Assembly: GCA_029863385.1 (NCBI GenBank)
Contig: JAOTVU010000019.1
Location: 1-47,578, forward strand
DNA from: Acidimicrobiia bacterium
GTDB lineage: Bacteria > Actinomycetota > Acidimicrobiia > Acidimicrobiales > SZUA-35
Direction: 5' to 3'
Length of the DNA stretch: 47,578 nucleotides
Shown: piece after piece, positions 7,691 through 16,381 of the stretch
Position numbering within the stretch: the first letter of the stretch is position 1
Layout of the letters: the number at the start of each line of letters is the position of its first letter
Notes under the pieces: generated by a model
The model's database searches: none
The model's input: the letters and a program-made list of their open reading frames with translations, nothing else
What the model was told of the DNA's origin: nothing
Made by a program: the position numbers and the translations under genes

Positions 7691-8737
7691 TCAGGCCGAG
7701 GCCCGCCGGGGGGTTACAACCGGTGGGGCGGTCGTGTTTCGGACGACCAACTCCGGCGTGACAACATGGCAGACCGACTGGCGACGGCCGGATTCGAGGC
7801 GCTCGAGCACGATCTCGGCGGCGAGCCGGCCCATCTCGACCCTCGGCTGATGGATCGTGGTCAAGCCGATGTGCCGAAGCTGAGCCAGGTGGGTGTTGTC
7901 GTACCCGATCACCGACACCGACTCGGGAACAGGATGGCCGGCAACGGTCAATGCGTCGATCATGCCGACGGCGGCCAGATCGTTGGCGGCGAAAACAGCC
8001 GTCGGCACCATTCCAGCCTCGACCAGGTCGATGGCGGCCTCGAGGCCCGAGCGTTCGGTGAACTCACCGGGCACGACGCGAACCTCGAGACCCATCGACT
8101 CCATGACGCCGCAGAAGCCCTCACGACGATGATCGGCGCCGGCACCGTTCCCGCCGTCGAGGTGAACGATGTCACGATGACCGAGGTTGACGAGATGCTC
8201 GGCGGCCAACTCTCCCCCACGTAGGTCGTCGTTGACCACGGCATCGACGCCGGGAAACGACGAGCCGATGGTGACCACCGGTGTGTTCTTGCTCGCATCT
8301 CGTAGGGTGTCGCCATCGGCGGTCGGACCGAGGACGAGGATTCCGTCCACACGATATTCGAGAAACGCTTCGACGGCCTGGCGCTCGTCGATGTCGGTGC
8401 GCCAGGCCGTGTTGAGCAGGAGCCGAAAGCCGTTGGCCTGTGCGACCTCGTGAACGCCGTCGACCAGATCGGCGAAGAAGGTGTTGTGCAGGTCGTTGAC
8501 CACGACGCCGAGGGTGTTCGATCGACGTTCGGCCAGGCTGCGGGCCGCAGCGTTCGGACGGTAGCCGAGGCGATCGGCCGCATCGAGTACCGCCTTTCGC
8601 CGCCTGTCGCTGACATTCGGGGCGTTTCGCATCACCAGCGACACCAGCGCACGAGACACCCCTGCCGCCTCGGCCACGTCGTCCATGGTCGGTGGGCGCA
8701 GTCTGGTGATGGAGGGAAGCGGCTCATCGGGCGACAT
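7691..8737 (-). CDS. LacI-family transcriptional regulator of the inositol genes
   Basis: 348 residues with the canonical LacI layout. The N-terminal helix-turn-helix and hinge read 'TMDDVAEAAGVSRALVSLVMRN' up to 'YRPNAAARSLAERRSNTLGVVV'; the rest is a periplasmic-binding-protein-like effector domain (FFADLVDGVHEVA, VVTIGSSFPGVDAVVNDD, 'PTAVFAANDLAAVGMIDAL'). The hinge carries the AARSLA pattern associated with central-CG palindromes. Two identical palindromes of exactly that type lie at 8756-8769, just upstream of this gene, and at 8900-8913, before iolE. That implies autoregulation and control of both arms. GTG 8740 directly precedes ATG 8737; I use the ATG. The effector is presumably an inositol or a pathway intermediate. 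Confidence 0.9.
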   Translation of the reverse strand: MSPDEPLPSITRLRPPTMDDVAEAAGVSRALVSLVMRNAPNVSDRRRKAVLDAADRLGYRPNAAARSLAERRSNTLGVVVNDLHNTFFADLVDGVHEVAQANGFRLLLNTAWRTDIDERQAVEAFLEYRVDGILVLGPTADGDTLRDASKNTPVVTIGSSFPGVDAVVNDDLRGGELAAEHLVNLGHRDIVHLDGGNGAGADHRREGFCGVMESMGLEVRVVPGEFTERSGLEAAIDLVEAGMVPTAVFAANDLAAVGMIDALTVAGHPVPESVSVIGYDNTHLAQLRHIGLTTIHQPRVEMGRLAAEIVLERLESGRRQSVCHVVTPELVVRNTTAPPVVTPRRASA

Positions 8738-8755
8738 CACTGCCGACTGTAGGGT

Positions 8756-8769
8756 TTGGAGCGCTCCAA
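8756..8769. promoter_or_regulatory. LacI-family operator O1 (TTGGAGCGCTCCAA)
   Basis: A perfect 14-bp palindrome with central CG, 18 bp upstream of the regulator's ATG. It is identical base for base to the copy at 8900-8913. The position fits repression of the regulator and downstream iolC arm. Confidence 0.85.
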
Positions 8770-8869
8770 TTCAAGTCCCCCAGGACACGAATCTCGTCCA
8801 TCGATTGTGACCAGCACCACAGATTCACCCCGTCCACGACCCAAATACCGAGAGCGGAACGATTCGGTC

Positions 8870-8898
8870 TTGCGTCGCAACCGGGATTGACCTACGTT
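8870..8898 (+). promoter_or_regulatory. Candidate iolE promoter
   Basis: TTGCGT (8870-8875) and TACGTT (8893-8898) are separated by exactly 17 nt. The predicted transcript start, about 8905, falls inside operator O2, so a bound repressor would block initiation. An alternative -35 (TTGACC, 8887-8892) lacks a good -10. Confidence 0.55.
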
Positions 8899-8899
8899 A

Positions 8900-8913
8900 T
8901 TGGAGCGCTCCAA
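8900..8913. promoter_or_regulatory. LacI-family operator O2 (TTGGAGCGCTCCAA)
   Basis: Second copy of the perfect 14-bp palindrome, immediately downstream of the proposed iolE -10 and 144 bp (start to start) from O1. Two identical sites at this distance could support repression by DNA looping. Confidence 0.85.
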
Positions 8914-8955
8914 ATCCGCCGAGCCACACGCCTCGCGGGTCACACGCCGGAAAGG

Positions 8956-9864
8956 ATGTCACGCTTGTCCGCAACCTCCACCTTCCTCGACCGAGTCGCC
9001 ACCGCCCCCATCTCCTGGGGCGTTTGCGAGGTACCGGGCTGGGGTCACCAGCTGTCGCCTGACCGTGTGCTCGCCGAGATGAGCAGCCTGGGCTTCACCA
9101 AAACCGAGCTCGGCTCCACCGGCTGGCTGCCGGAGAACACCGCGGAACTCCGCAGCATCCTTGCCCGACACGACATGTCGCTGCTGGCCGCGTTCATCCC
9201 TCTCGTACTCCACGACCCGGAGCAGGCCGACCGTACCCGAGCCGAAGCCGTGGCCACGGCCGAACTCCTCGCCGACAGCGGTGCTCGGTACTTCAACACC
9301 GCGCCCGTCACATCGACCGACTGGCAGCCCCGCCGCCCAGTGACCGGCGCGGAGTGGGCCCACCTCTACCAGATGATCGCCGAGATCGGAAAGATCTGCG
9401 CCGAGCACAATCTGCTCCAGGTGATCCACGAACACGTTGGCTGCGTCGTCGAGACCGCCGATGAGGTGCAGGCCGTGATCGACAACACCGACGCGGCCCT
9501 CGTGGTCGACACGGGCCATCTCGCCATCGGAGGCTGCGACCCGGTGGAACTGGTGAAGCATCACGCCGATCGCGTCGGCCTGGTGCACCTGAAGGACACC
9601 GACCTCGCGGTGGCCGCCCGCCTGAACGACAAGCAACTGACCCTGATGGAGGCGGTACAGGAAGGCCTGTTCACCCCTCTCGGCCGGGGTGATCTCGACG
9701 TGGCCGGTCTGATCACCTCACTGGAGGACGGCGGCTACGACGGCTGGTACGTGATCGAACAGGACTGCGCCATCACCGGCGACCTCCCCGCCGAGGGCGA
9801 GGGGCCGATCCGTGATGTGGAGACCAGCGTCGACTTTCTCAAAGCGCTTGCCACGTCTCTCTGA
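8956..9864 (+). CDS. iolE: Inosose dehydratase IolE
   Basis: About 302 residues of a xylose-isomerase-like TIM barrel that dehydrates scyllo-inosose (2-keto-myo-inositol) to the trihydroxycyclohexane dione used by IolD. The start 'APISWGVCEVPGWGHQLSPDRVLAEM' is diagnostic of IolE. Metal-site strands follow: 'LLQVIHEHVG', 'ALVVDTGHLAIGG', 'VGLVHLKDTD' and 'GWYVIEQDCA'. The ATG at 8956 is directly abutted by GGAAAGG, which is too close for normal initiation; the TTG at 8965 (reading LSATSTF) has AAAGGA at good spacing and may be the real start. An upstream ATG at 8887 lies within the promoter/operator and is rejected. It is first gene of the plus-strand arm, controlled by O2. Confidence 0.92.
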   Translation: MSRLSATSTFLDRVATAPISWGVCEVPGWGHQLSPDRVLAEMSSLGFTKTELGSTGWLPENTAELRSILARHDMSLLAAFIPLVLHDPEQADRTRAEAVATAELLADSGARYFNTAPVTSTDWQPRRPVTGAEWAHLYQMIAEIGKICAEHNLLQVIHEHVGCVVETADEVQAVIDNTDAALVVDTGHLAIGGCDPVELVKHHADRVGLVHLKDTDLAVAARLNDKQLTLMEAVQEGLFTPLGRGDLDVAGLITSLEDGGYDGWYVIEQDCAITGDLPAEGEGPIRDVETSVDFLKALATSL

Positions 9865-9882
9865 CCCGGTCGGGCAATGACA

Positions 9883-9937
9883 TTTTGAGGACAGTTTTCG
9901 AGACAGGACTGGGGACTCTGTGCCATTCTTCGAGACA
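9883..9937 (+). repeat. Three TTTTCGAGACA-like boxes upstream of the ABC importer
   Basis: Similar 11-mers lie at 9883-9893 (TTTTGAGGACA), 9895-9905 (TTTTCGAGACA) and 9927-9937 (TCTTCGAGACA). The core TTCGAGACA recurs exactly 32 bp apart, about three helical turns. They sit in the 207-bp gap before the binding-protein gene and may bind a regulator other than the LacI protein. A TAAGAT -10-like hexamer follows at 9989-9994 without a clear -35. Confidence 0.4.
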
Positions 9938-10071
9938 TTCTGTGTGACAACACCGACATCGACCTCGGGTGAGCAACGCCGAGCGTATTAAGATCCACGT
10001 GCTGGACTCCTGTCGGAACCACCGGCGGACCTGGCAACCACATAACAGCAACAAAGGGGAGTAACACTCAC

Positions 10072-11139
10072 ATGAAGCATCTCAAGAGCTTGCTTGCGCT
10101 GCTCTTCGCCTTCACATTGATCGCGTCCGCCTGCGGCGGATCCGACGAAGGCGATGAGGGAGCGAGCACCGACGAGTCGTCCGAATCAACCGACGACGCG
10201 GCAACCGACGATTCGGAGTCCGGCGACGAAGCCGCCGACGAATCGGGCGACGAATCCGTCGACCTCACCCAGGGAGGCGACCTGACCTTCCACATGATCA
10301 CCCACTCCGACGATGGACCGTTCTGGTCGGTCGTGAAGCGGGGCTTCGACGCGGCCTGCGCCGACGTCGGGGTGAACTGCGTGTGGCTGGCCGGCAACAA
10401 CGACCCGGGCAAGATGGTCACCGACATCCAGACCGCCATCGGTGAGGGTTCGAGCGGCATCGCCGCCTCGCTGCCCAGCCCCGACCAGTTGGTCGGACCG
10501 CTGCAGGAGGCCGTCGCCGCCGGTATTCCCGTCTACACCATCAACTCCGGTGTGAACGACTACCAGGACATCGGCGCCACCACCCACGTCGGCCAGACCG
10601 AGGTCATCGCCGGCAACGGAGCAGGCGAGCGGTTCAATGACGCCGGCGCCACCAAGATCCTGTGTGGTCGCCAGGAAGAGTCGAACGTGGCGCTCGAAGA
10701 GCGTTGTGACGGCCTGGCCGAAACCTTCGGCGGCGACGTCATCAGCGAGTTCGTCGGCCTCGACGCCGACCAGACCGCCCAGATCAACGGCATCAAGGCC
10801 GTCCTGGAGGCCAACCCGGACATCGACGGCTTCATGGGCACCGGGCCGGTCATCGCCATGTCGGGCCTGACCGCCGCTCAGGAGTTGGGTCGCGACCTCA
10901 CCGTTGGCGGGTTCGACATCACGCCCGAGCTCATCGACGCCATCGAGGCCGGCGACGTCGCCTTCACCGTGGATCAGCAGCAGTACCTGCAGGGTTATCT
11001 GCCGGTCATCCTGCTGTACCTCGAGGTCACGAACCTCAACACCGCCGGTGGTGGTCTGCCGATCCTGACCGGTCCGGGCTTCGTCACGACCGACAACGCG
11101 GCCGACGTCAAGGCGCTGGTCGCCGAAGGCACCCGCTAG
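10072..11139 (+). CDS. Sugar/inositol ABC transporter substrate-binding lipoprotein
   Basis: 355 residues. The N-terminus is a lipoprotein signal with lipobox ASAC (lipidated Cys21), followed by an extremely acidic Asp/Glu/Ser linker (residues about 24-63) that tethers the domain to the membrane. The rest is a Peripla_BP_4/RbsB-like two-lobe fold: 'DDGPFWSVVKRGFDAA', 'SLPSPDQLVGPLQEAVAAGIPVYTINSG', 'GGFDITPELIDAIEAGDVAFTVDQQQYLQGYLPV'. Such proteins capture a monosaccharide or inositol for an ABC importer; the genes behind it supply permease and ATPase. Context among iol genes suggests myo- or another inositol, by inference. AAAGGGGAG about 10 nt before the ATG supports the start. Its 3' side carries a strong hairpin that may raise its mRNA level over the permease's. 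Confidence 0.88.
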   Translation: MKHLKSLLALLFAFTLIASACGGSDEGDEGASTDESSESTDDAATDDSESGDEAADESGDESVDLTQGGDLTFHMITHSDDGPFWSVVKRGFDAACADVGVNCVWLAGNNDPGKMVTDIQTAIGEGSSGIAASLPSPDQLVGPLQEAVAAGIPVYTINSGVNDYQDIGATTHVGQTEVIAGNGAGERFNDAGATKILCGRQEESNVALEERCDGLAETFGGDVISEFVGLDADQTAQINGIKAVLEANPDIDGFMGTGPVIAMSGLTAAQELGRDLTVGGFDITPELIDAIEAGDVAFTVDQQQYLQGYLPVILLYLEVTNLNTAGGGLPILTGPGFVTTDNAADVKALVAEGTR

Positions 11140-11194
11140 TGGTAGTCAGCACACGCTGAGCCGAACGATCACCATCGTGTGATCCTCGGTACCG

Positions 11195-11235
11195 GAACAG
11201 GCTCGGCTCTCGGAACACGGGGGCCGGGCCTGTTC
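11195..11235 (+). terminator. Intercistronic hairpin between binding-protein and permease genes
   Basis: GAACAGGC (11195-11202) pairs perfectly with GCCTGTTC (11228-11235); an inner CGGC/GCCG pair (11204-11207 with 11223-11226) extends it. No U-tract follows and the next gene is co-directional, so partial termination or 3'-end protection of the upstream mRNA is more likely than full termination. A smaller stem (11167-11184) precedes it. Confidence 0.5.
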
Positions 11236-11295
11236 ACTATCGGACCGCCGCCCGTTAGCGGCACGACAGACAAAACGAAGGGGGATACGAGCCAC

Positions 11296-13272
11296 ATGAG
11301 TGACGCAACAACAGAGGTGCCCGAAACCGAGGGGCACGGGCATCAAGACAACGGAGGGGAAGAGACCGCCGAGACAAGCTCGGCCCGTGACGAGCGCATC
11401 GCCTATCGCGGCGTGTTCGCCCGTCTGCTGGTACGACCTGAGATCGGGGCCATCATCGCCGCGATGGCCATCTGGGCCTTCTTCTGGTCGGTGTCCGACG
11501 TGTTCGGACTGACACCGGGAACCGCATCGATCCTCGACGTGGCCTCCACGCTCGGCATCATGGCGGTGGCCGTCGCCCTGCTCATGATCGGCGGCGAATT
11601 CGACCTGTCGTCCGGAGCGGCGACCGGCGCCTTCGGTATCCTGACCCTGCTGCTGGTGCGCGACTTCACCGGCGACATGGGCGGCTACGGTCTGAGCCTC
11701 TGGGTCGCGCTACCGGTGTCACTGGCCATCGCCCTCGGATTGGGGTGGGTGAACGGCACCATGGTGAACCGCACGGCGCTCCCCAGCTTCATCGTCACCC
11801 TCGGCACGTTCTTCATCATTCGCGGCGCCAAACTCGGTTTCTCCAAACTGATCGTCGACCAGATCCAGGTCGGCAAGATGGACGACCTGGCCTTGAACGC
11901 GTCGGCACGCGGCGGCGACAAGGGCTACGGGTTCTTCCAGCCGATCTTCGCCGCCGAGTGGCAGCGAAACAGTCACGTCTGGGAAGGACGCGACATTCTC
12001 TACACCACCGGGTGCCTGGTCGGCATCGGGCTGATCGGCCTGGCCGTGTTCGAACTCAGGTTCGCCCGCAAGGAGCACATGAACCCGACCGGCCTGATCG
12101 CCTTCGCCGCCGGTGTAGCCGGGATGGTTGCCGGCGTTCTCTACCTCCACAATACCGACGGGGTGTCAGGCAACGCGGTCGGCGCCATCATCATCGGCTT
12201 GTCGATCCTGATCACCGGTTTCGGACTTGCCCGGTGGCGGTACCAGCCCCTGGCCGACCGGGGCGCCGTCGCCTGGTCCGGGGCCTGGATCACCGAGTTC
12301 GGCCTGGGACTCGGAGCGCTGGTCCTGGCTCTCGTTTCCGCCCTGGTGTTCGACAAGGACAACAGTGAGACGATGTTGATTCTCGTCACCGAGCAAGGCA
12401 TGCGGGCGATTCTCTTCGTCGGACTCGGCGGAGCGGGGGCGGTGCTGTTGTTGATGGCAGCCAACGGGGCCGGTCGAACCTCACAGTTGATGCGGTCCGT
12501 GATCCTGTTTGTCACGGCGGTCGCCACCGCCGGATTCTCGTTCTTCATCCGCTCGCAGTCGGCGTCGGTCAAGTTCCGATCCGAGGTCTTCTCGGTCATG
12601 CTGGTCCTCGCCGCCGTCATCGCCACCTGGGCCATCGTGACCGCGGTGTTCGGGGAGCGTCGCCATCCGGACACCGCAGCGGACCACCTCGGCGGGCGCC
12701 TGGCCATCGCTGGGGGGTTGCTGTTCGCCGTCGGGGTCACCACCCGCCTGCTCTTCGCCACCCAGGCCGACATCGACGCCGGCGCCCCGCCCGCCGTCTT
12801 CAGTGTCCGCACCCTGTGGTTCATCCTGTTCGCCGCGGTCTGTTCGTTGGTTCTGGCGAAGACGGCCTTCGGATCCTGGACCTTCGCCGTCGGCGGTAAC
12901 AAGGAGGCGGCCCGTCAGATCGGTGTTCCAGCGGCCCGAACCAAGACACAGTTGTTCATGGTCGTGTCCCTCGCGGCCTGGCTGGTCGGCACGCTGCTGG
13001 CCTTCCGGCTCAACACCATCCAGGCCGGCACCGGCAACGGTCTCGAATTCGAGTACATCATCGCCGCGGTCGTCGGTGGCACGGCGCTCACCGGTGGCTA
13101 CGGATCGACGTTCGGGGCGGCCATCGGAGCGATCATCATGGCCATGTCCGTCCAGGGCATCCCGGCCTCCCGCTGGAACTCCGACTGGCGTTTCGTCTTC
13201 CTGGGCGGCATCCTGCTGGTAGCCGTCATCGCCAACAACTTCATCCGGGCCAAAGCCGAAGCGACCCGATAG
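11296..13272 (+). CDS. Sugar ABC transporter permease with large extra membrane segment
   Basis: 658 residues, where RbsC/XylH-type permeases (BPD_transp_2) are normally about 320-430. The N-terminal core is normal: '[22 protein letters not shown]' and '[23 protein letters not shown]'. The C-terminal core resumes near residue 500 with '[23 protein letters not shown]' (the ATPase-contact loop) and ends in '[20 protein letters not shown]'. Between them lie roughly 300 residues with about eight additional hydrophobic helices of no family I recognise. The frame is continuous, so this is not a simple frameshift. The ATG at 11296 has an AGGGGGAT ribosome site; an upstream ATG (11179) lies within the hairpin region and is rejected. 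It pairs with the binding protein and ATPase on either side. Confidence 0.85.
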   Translation: MSDATTEVPETEGHGHQDNGGEETAETSSARDERIAYRGVFARLLVRPEIGAIIAAMAIWAFFWSVSDVFGLTPGTASILDVASTLGIMAVAVALLMIGGEFDLSSGAATGAFGILTLLLVRDFTGDMGGYGLSLWVALPVSLAIALGLGWVNGTMVNRTALPSFIVTLGTFFIIRGAKLGFSKLIVDQIQVGKMDDLALNASARGGDKGYGFFQPIFAAEWQRNSHVWEGRDILYTTGCLVGIGLIGLAVFELRFARKEHMNPTGLIAFAAGVAGMVAGVLYLHNTDGVSGNAVGAIIIGLSILITGFGLARWRYQPLADRGAVAWSGAWITEFGLGLGALVLALVSALVFDKDNSETMLILVTEQGMRAILFVGLGGAGAVLLLMAANGAGRTSQLMRSVILFVTAVATAGFSFFIRSQSASVKFRSEVFSVMLVLAAVIATWAIVTAVFGERRHPDTAADHLGGRLAIAGGLLFAVGVTTRLLFATQADIDAGAPPAVFSVRTLWFILFAAVCSLVLAKTAFGSWTFAVGGNKEAARQIGVPAARTKTQLFMVVSLAAWLVGTLLAFRLNTIQAGTGNGLEFEYIIAAVVGGTALTGGYGSTFGAAIGAIIMAMSVQGIPASRWNSDWRFVFLGGILLVAVIANNFIRAKAEATR

Positions 13273-13286
13273 AGAGGATCAACAAC

Positions 13287-14078
13287 ATGAGTGAAACACC
13301 GCTTCTCGAACTGACCGACATCGGCAAGTACTACGGCAACATCATCGCCCTGCGCCACGTGACCACCCACGTGAACGCCGGAGAGGTGACCTGCGTGCTC
13401 GGCGACAACGGCGCCGGCAAGTCGACGTTCATCAAGATCCTGTCTGGCGTGCACCAACACGACGAGGGCACTTTCAAGCTGGAGGGGGAGGAAGTCCGCT
13501 TCGAGTCACCACGGGAAGCGCTCGACCGCGGGATCGCCGCCGTGTACCAGGATCTGGCGATGGTGCCCCTGATGTCGGTGTGGCGAAACTTCTTCCTCGG
13601 CTCCGAACCGAAGAAGGGTTCGTGGCCGCTGCAATGGATCGACACCAAGTCGGCCAAGCGGGTCGCCAAGGAGGAGATGGCCAAGATGGGCATCGACATT
13701 CGCGACACGGAACAGCCGGTGGGCACACTGTCGGGCGGTGAGCGCCAATCGGTGGCCATCGCCCGGGCCGTCCACTTCGGGGCCAAGGTGCTCATCCTCG
13801 ACGAGCCGACCTCGGCCCTCGGCGTGAAACAGTCCGGCGTCGTGCTTCGCTACATCGTGGAGGCGGCGAAACGAGGATTGGGCGTGATCTTCATCACCCA
13901 CAACCCGGCTCACGCCTACCCGGTCGGCGACCGATTCCTGATCCTCAACCGCGGCCACTCCATGGGCAACTTCGCCAAGGACGAGATCGACCAGAATGAG
14001 CTGACCCGTCTGATGGCCGGCGGCTCCGAGCTGGAAGAACTCCAGGCGGAGCTGTCGCAAGCCATCAGCGGAGTCTGA
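13287..14078 (+). CDS. Sugar ABC transporter ATPase, single nucleotide-binding domain
   Basis: 263 residues containing one complete ABC domain: Walker [11 protein letters not shown]-loop '[24 protein letters not shown]', signature [14 protein letters not shown], Walker B '[12 protein letters not shown]', and switch histidine in FITHN. Most sugar importers of this class (RbsA/MglA/XylG) have two fused domains. A one-domain protein like this (FrcA type) should work as a homodimer on the permease. Its start is 14 nt after the permease stop with GAGAGGAT upstream. The C-terminal '[19 protein letters not shown]' is the normal tail. It energises uptake of the substrate bound by the upstream lipoprotein. 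Confidence 0.92.
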   Translation: MSETPLLELTDIGKYYGNIIALRHVTTHVNAGEVTCVLGDNGAGKSTFIKILSGVHQHDEGTFKLEGEEVRFESPREALDRGIAAVYQDLAMVPLMSVWRNFFLGSEPKKGSWPLQWIDTKSAKRVAKEEMAKMGIDIRDTEQPVGTLSGGERQSVAIARAVHFGAKVLILDEPTSALGVKQSGVVLRYIVEAAKRGLGVIFITHNPAHAYPVGDRFLILNRGHSMGNFAKDEIDQNELTRLMAGGSELEELQAELSQAISGV

Positions 14079-14137
14079 CTCAGGCCGTTCATCCATCACG
14101 GTTCACGACCTCACATCCAAGGAGCACTCACAGATCC

Positions 14138-15109
14138 ATGACCACTCGACGCCACTATCCCCGGGAATCGTTGGCCGACGAGGGCCACTCTTTGAACCTG
14201 ACCCAGGAGCAGGCCGACTGGACCTGGACCGGCCTGCGGGTGTTCTCGATGGTGGCAGGTGAGACCCGTACCTTCGAAACCGACGATTGCGAGATCGCCC
14301 TGCTGCCGCTGAGTGGCGGGCAGTCAACCGTCGAGGTCAACCCCGAGGGTGGCTCGACCGCCTTCTTCGAGCTCGAGGGTCGGGTCAATGTGTTCAACCG
14401 GGTCACCGATTTCGTCTACGTCGGCCGCGACTCGCGAATCACGATAAACGTGCCCGAGTCGTCGGCCGACGGGGTCGAATTGGCCGTACCCATGGCCCGC
14501 TGCGACAACGCCCTGGAACCGAAATACGGGCCGGCGGAGGAGGTCGAGACCGAGGCTCGCGGCGGTGGTCCCGCCACCCGGCAGGTCACCAACTTCCTCA
14601 CCCCGGAGCGGTGGAGCCACGCCGACAACCTGATGTGCTGTGAGTTGATCACGCCCGACGGCAACTGGTCGAGCTATCCACCGCACAAGCACGACGATTC
14701 ACCCGAGTGTGTGGTCAACAACGAGGAAATCTACTACTTCCGCATCGGCAAGCGCGGCAACGGTCCGGGAGGGTCCGTCGGCTACAGCACCGAGGGGTTC
14801 GGGATGCACCGCACCTACATCGGCAACCGTCCGGACCTGGAGGCCGACGATCCGCTGGCCCTTTTCGACGAGAACGTCGTGGTCCGCGACGGGGACGTGT
14901 ATCTGATTCCCCGGGGGTACCACGGCCCGTGCATCGCCGCCCCGGGCTACCCGATGTACTACCTGAACGTGCTGGCCGGACCCGGCGGCGACCGTTCGAT
15001 GGCGTTCTGCGACGACCCCAACCATCACTGGGTCCGTGACACCTGGTCGGGGATGGAACTGGATCCGAGGTGTCCGGTCACCTCCGCATCGGGGGTGGTG
15101 GAGCACTGA
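14138..15109 (+). CDS. Second 5-deoxy-glucuronate isomerase-like protein (IolB copy 2)
   Basis: 323 residues of the IolB bicupin family, longer than and quite different from copy 1. Shared landmarks are RGGGPATRQV (copy 1 has RGGGAALRQV), the metal-site PPHKHD, 'EEIYYFRIG', 'GFGMHRTYI' and 'YLIPRGYHGPCIAAPGYPMYYLN'. All expected metal-binding histidines and the glutamate are present, so it should be active. Known IolB isomerises 5-deoxy-glucuronate; a second copy in the transporter operon might act on the product of another inositol stereoisomer. The substrate assignment is inference. AAGGAG lies 14 nt upstream of the ATG, a rather long spacing. The next gene starts 2 nt after its stop. Confidence 0.85.
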   Translation: MTTRRHYPRESLADEGHSLNLTQEQADWTWTGLRVFSMVAGETRTFETDDCEIALLPLSGGQSTVEVNPEGGSTAFFELEGRVNVFNRVTDFVYVGRDSRITINVPESSADGVELAVPMARCDNALEPKYGPAEEVETEARGGGPATRQVTNFLTPERWSHADNLMCCELITPDGNWSSYPPHKHDDSPECVVNNEEIYYFRIGKRGNGPGGSVGYSTEGFGMHRTYIGNRPDLEADDPLALFDENVVVRDGDVYLIPRGYHGPCIAAPGYPMYYLNVLAGPGGDRSMAFCDDPNHHWVRDTWSGMELDPRCPVTSASGVVEH

Positions 15110-15111
15110 CG

Positions 15112-16329
15112 ATGACCGGTACAACGGAAGACAACAAGCCGACGATCGGTATCGCCGTCGTCGGCTTCGGCTGGATGGGCCAGGCCCACAGCCGGTCCTA
15201 CGCCCGGATCCCGAGCCTGTTCCCGGACCGACTGGCCAACCCGAGGCTGGTCATCTGCTGCGACAACGTCGCCGCCCGGGCCGATCTCGCAGTACGGGAC
15301 TTCGGCTTCGCCGAAGGAACGACCGATGTGGCGGCTGCCGTCGAACACCCCGACGTCGACGCCGTCATCGTCTGCGGTCCCAACATGTTGCACGAGGCGC
15401 ACAGCGTCGCCGCGGCCGCTGCCGGCAAGCATGTGTTCTGCGAGAAGCCGGTTGGCGGCACACCGGACCAGACGGTCCGTATCGAGAAGGCGGCCCGGGA
15501 AGCGGGTGTCATCACCGGCGTCGGCTACAACTACCGGTGGGCCCCTCTGGTCCGGTACGCCAAGCAGCTGATCGCGGAGGGAGTTCTGGGCGATATCACC
15601 AACTACCGCGGACGGTTCTTCTCCATGTACGGCGCCGATCCGCTCGGCCTGCTCTCGTGGCGGTTCGAGCATGACGGCGCCGGCTACGGCGTCAGCACCG
15701 ACATTCTCAGCCACAGCGTGGATCTGGCGATGATGCTGAACGGCCCGATCGACTCGGTGGTCGGGGTCGCCGAAACGTTCATCAAGGAGCGCCCGCTGCC
15801 CAAACCCGGTGAGGGCACCCACTACGACCGCGGCCACCCCGACGACCCGACCGGCCCGGTGACCAACGAGGACTATGCGGGCTGCATCGTCCGGTTCGCC
15901 AACGGCGCCATCGGCAATTTCGAGACAAGCAGGGCCATCATGGGACCGAAGAGTCAGATGGCGTTCGAGATCTACGGCACGAAGGGTTCGCTGTCGTGGA
16001 ATCTGGAGACGATGAACGAGATGGACATCTTCCTCACCGACCTCGACGACTCGAGCGGTCATCGCCTGCTGCACGACGGGTACACCAAGGTCTACACCGG
16101 CGACCGCTTCCCGTTCCAGGGCAATTTCGTGCCCGGCGACGCCAACAGCATCGGCTACGAGGATCTGAAGGTGATCGAGTGCCTGCAGTTCCTCAACGCC
16201 ATCGCGTCGGGTGAGCAACACGAGCCGGGTTTCAACGAGGCGATCGGCTATGTGAGCTTCCAGTCGGCCCTGATCCGTTCGTGGGATTCGGGCCGCTGGG
16301 AGAACGTGACCGACGTCCGTCTGCCGTAG
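15112..16329 (+). CDS. Gfo/Idh/MocA-family oxidoreductase, probable inositol or sugar dehydrogenase
   Basis: 405 residues: an N-terminal Rossmann fold (GIAVVGFGWMGQAHSRSY), the family EKP motif in VFCEKPVGG, and the C-terminal domain with catalytic 'STDILSHSVDLAMML' (Asp-x3-His). A long loop near 'KERPLPKPGEGTHYDRGHPDDPTG' makes it larger than the 340-residue IolG downstream. These enzymes oxidise inositols or sugars with NAD(P). Context suggests a second inositol dehydrogenase, for example for scyllo- or chiro-inositol, feeding the same IolE step. The ATG at 15112 lies 2 nt after iolB-2; an in-frame upstream GTG/ATG region would overlap iolB-2 by 40 bp and is not preferred. Confidence 0.85.
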   Translation: MTGTTEDNKPTIGIAVVGFGWMGQAHSRSYARIPSLFPDRLANPRLVICCDNVAARADLAVRDFGFAEGTTDVAAAVEHPDVDAVIVCGPNMLHEAHSVAAAAAGKHVFCEKPVGGTPDQTVRIEKAAREAGVITGVGYNYRWAPLVRYAKQLIAEGVLGDITNYRGRFFSMYGADPLGLLSWRFEHDGAGYGVSTDILSHSVDLAMMLNGPIDSVVGVAETFIKERPLPKPGEGTHYDRGHPDDPTGPVTNEDYAGCIVRFANGAIGNFETSRAIMGPKSQMAFEIYGTKGSLSWNLETMNEMDIFLTDLDDSSGHRLLHDGYTKVYTGDRFPFQGNFVPGDANSIGYEDLKVIECLQFLNAIASGEQHEPGFNEAIGYVSFQSALIRSWDSGRWENVTDVRLP

Positions 16330-16363
16330 GCGGGGATTCGAACGACGACACGACCGCGAAAGG

Positions 16364-16381
16364 ATGAGCACTGACCGATGA
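16364..16381 (+). other. Five-codon minimal ORF ending on the iolG start
   Basis: ATG-AGC-ACT-GAC-CGA-TGA (16364-16381) follows GAAAGG directly, and its stop overlaps the iolG ATG as ATGA. It may be a chance product of a badly spaced ribosome site, or a tiny leader ORF coupling translation into iolG. Confidence 0.25.

Noticed and set aside
11179-11295. N-terminal extension of the sugar permease from 11179
   Set aside because: The extension would be encoded by the hairpin-forming spacer and has no membrane or family character; a good ribosome site precedes 11296.
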